A stretch of DNA of 5,573 nucleotides from NCBI GenBank assembly GCA_900318545.1, contig ONLC01000153.1, positions 1 through 5,573 on the forward strand, in the 5' to 3' direction. The stretch is from an uncultured Eubacteriales bacterium (lineage in GTDB: Bacteria; Bacillota; Clostridia; Oscillospirales; Ruminococcaceae). Position 1 is the first letter of the stretch, and the number at the start of each line of letters is the position of its first letter. Shown piece after piece: positions 5,474 to 5,573 of the stretch. Position numbers and translations under genes: made by a program. The notes below the pieces were generated by a model. It was not told where the DNA came from, did no database searches, and was given only the letters and a program-made list of their open reading frames with translations.

Positions 5474-5497
5474 CCCGACGGCGGCAAGGCCGTCGGG
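5474..5497 (-). repeat. Intercistronic GC-rich hairpin before the class C sortase gene
   Basis: A perfect 9-bp inverted repeat, CCCGACGGC (5474-5482) and GCCGTCGGG (5489-5497) with a 6-nt loop, lies in the 69-nt gap between the upstream gene and the sortase. No T-run follows on either strand, so it is not a classical intrinsic terminator. It is well placed to stabilise the 3' end of the upstream message or to lower expression of the sortase genes. Confidence 0.85.
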
Positions 5498-5526
5498 TCG
5501 GGTATAGCCGTTTGATTAGGTTCTGA

Positions 5527-5573
5527 TTAGTCTTCCTTCTTAGCTCTCTTCTTAGCAACAAGGATAACGCCCG
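5527..5573 (-). CDS. C-terminal end of a probable LPxTG-anchored protein or pilin (5' part outside window)
   Basis: Only 14 codons and a stop are visible: hydrophobic GVILVA, then the basic tail KKRAKKED. This is the usual end of a wall-sorting signal, the last residues of a membrane helix plus a positive cytoplasmic tail. The LPxTG motif itself would lie about 20 residues upstream, outside the window. The other reading frames on this strand do not give a similar tail. Its position just before a class C sortase gene suggests a pilin or other sortase substrate, as in known pilus clusters. It ends 69 nt before the sortase start, with a hairpin in the gap. The identity is inferred from tail chemistry and context. 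Confidence 0.65.
   Translation of the reverse strand, partial: GVILVAKKRAKKED

Noticed and set aside
5458..5487. Ten-residue extension of the class C sortase from a TTG at 5487
   Set aside because: It begins in the loop of the hairpin, has no ribosome site, and the AGGGAGGG site lies directly before the ATG at 5457.
5474..5497. Hairpin as a rho-independent terminator
   Set aside because: No T-run follows the stem on either strand, and the downstream sortase gene has no separate promoter that I can see. It is listed as an intercistronic hairpin instead.

Overview
The window looks like chromosome from a low-to-mid GC Gram-positive bacterium of the Clostridia, most plausibly a gut Ruminococcus or other Oscillospiraceae. 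This rests on strong Shine-Dalgarno sites, TTGACA/TATAAT promoters, LPxTG-type wall anchoring with sortases, and the style of the enzymes. The genus is an inference and no ribosomal or other marker gene is present. No tRNA, rRNA, CRISPR array, insertion sequence or phage gene was found.

Layout. (1) 1-693, minus strand: the N-terminal 231 codons of argininosuccinate synthase (argG), cut by the window edge, with a near-perfect promoter at 758-785. (2) 694-1059: a divergent intergenic region. It holds the argG leader and promoter, a second leftward promoter, a GC-richer hairpin-bearing island (about 891-945) in AT-rich flanks, and the rightward promoter of the next gene. (3) 1060-1602, plus strand: a flavin reductase-like FMN-binding split-barrel protein. 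It ends at a hairpin terminator shared with the convergent genes. (4) 1636-2944, minus strand: a two-gene unit, a YghZ-type aldo/keto reductase followed 4 nt later by a Dabb-domain protein, with its own strong promoter (2972-3000). (5) 3038-5573, minus strand: a sortase/wall-anchored protein operon. In transcription order it holds the charged C-terminal tail of a probable LPxTG protein or pilin (partial), a class C (pilin-polymerising type) sortase, a small LPQTG protein with a Ser/Asp-rich stalk, and a second, divergent sortase. A rho-independent terminator overlaps the final stop codon.

How the genes work together. The right half is a compact surface-assembly module. The class C sortase probably polymerises the upstream pilin-like protein. 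The LPQTG protein is probably a minor subunit, tip or base, or a separate wall protein. The last sortase starts inside the end of the LPQTG gene (8-nt overlap) and is likely translationally coupled to it, which suggests a dedicated enzyme-substrate pair. A 9-bp GC-rich hairpin without a U-tract separates the structural gene from the class C sortase and may set relative expression. The left half is ordinary metabolism: arginine biosynthesis plus small redox genes. The least explained pieces are the structured island upstream of argG and the unusual sortase pair.
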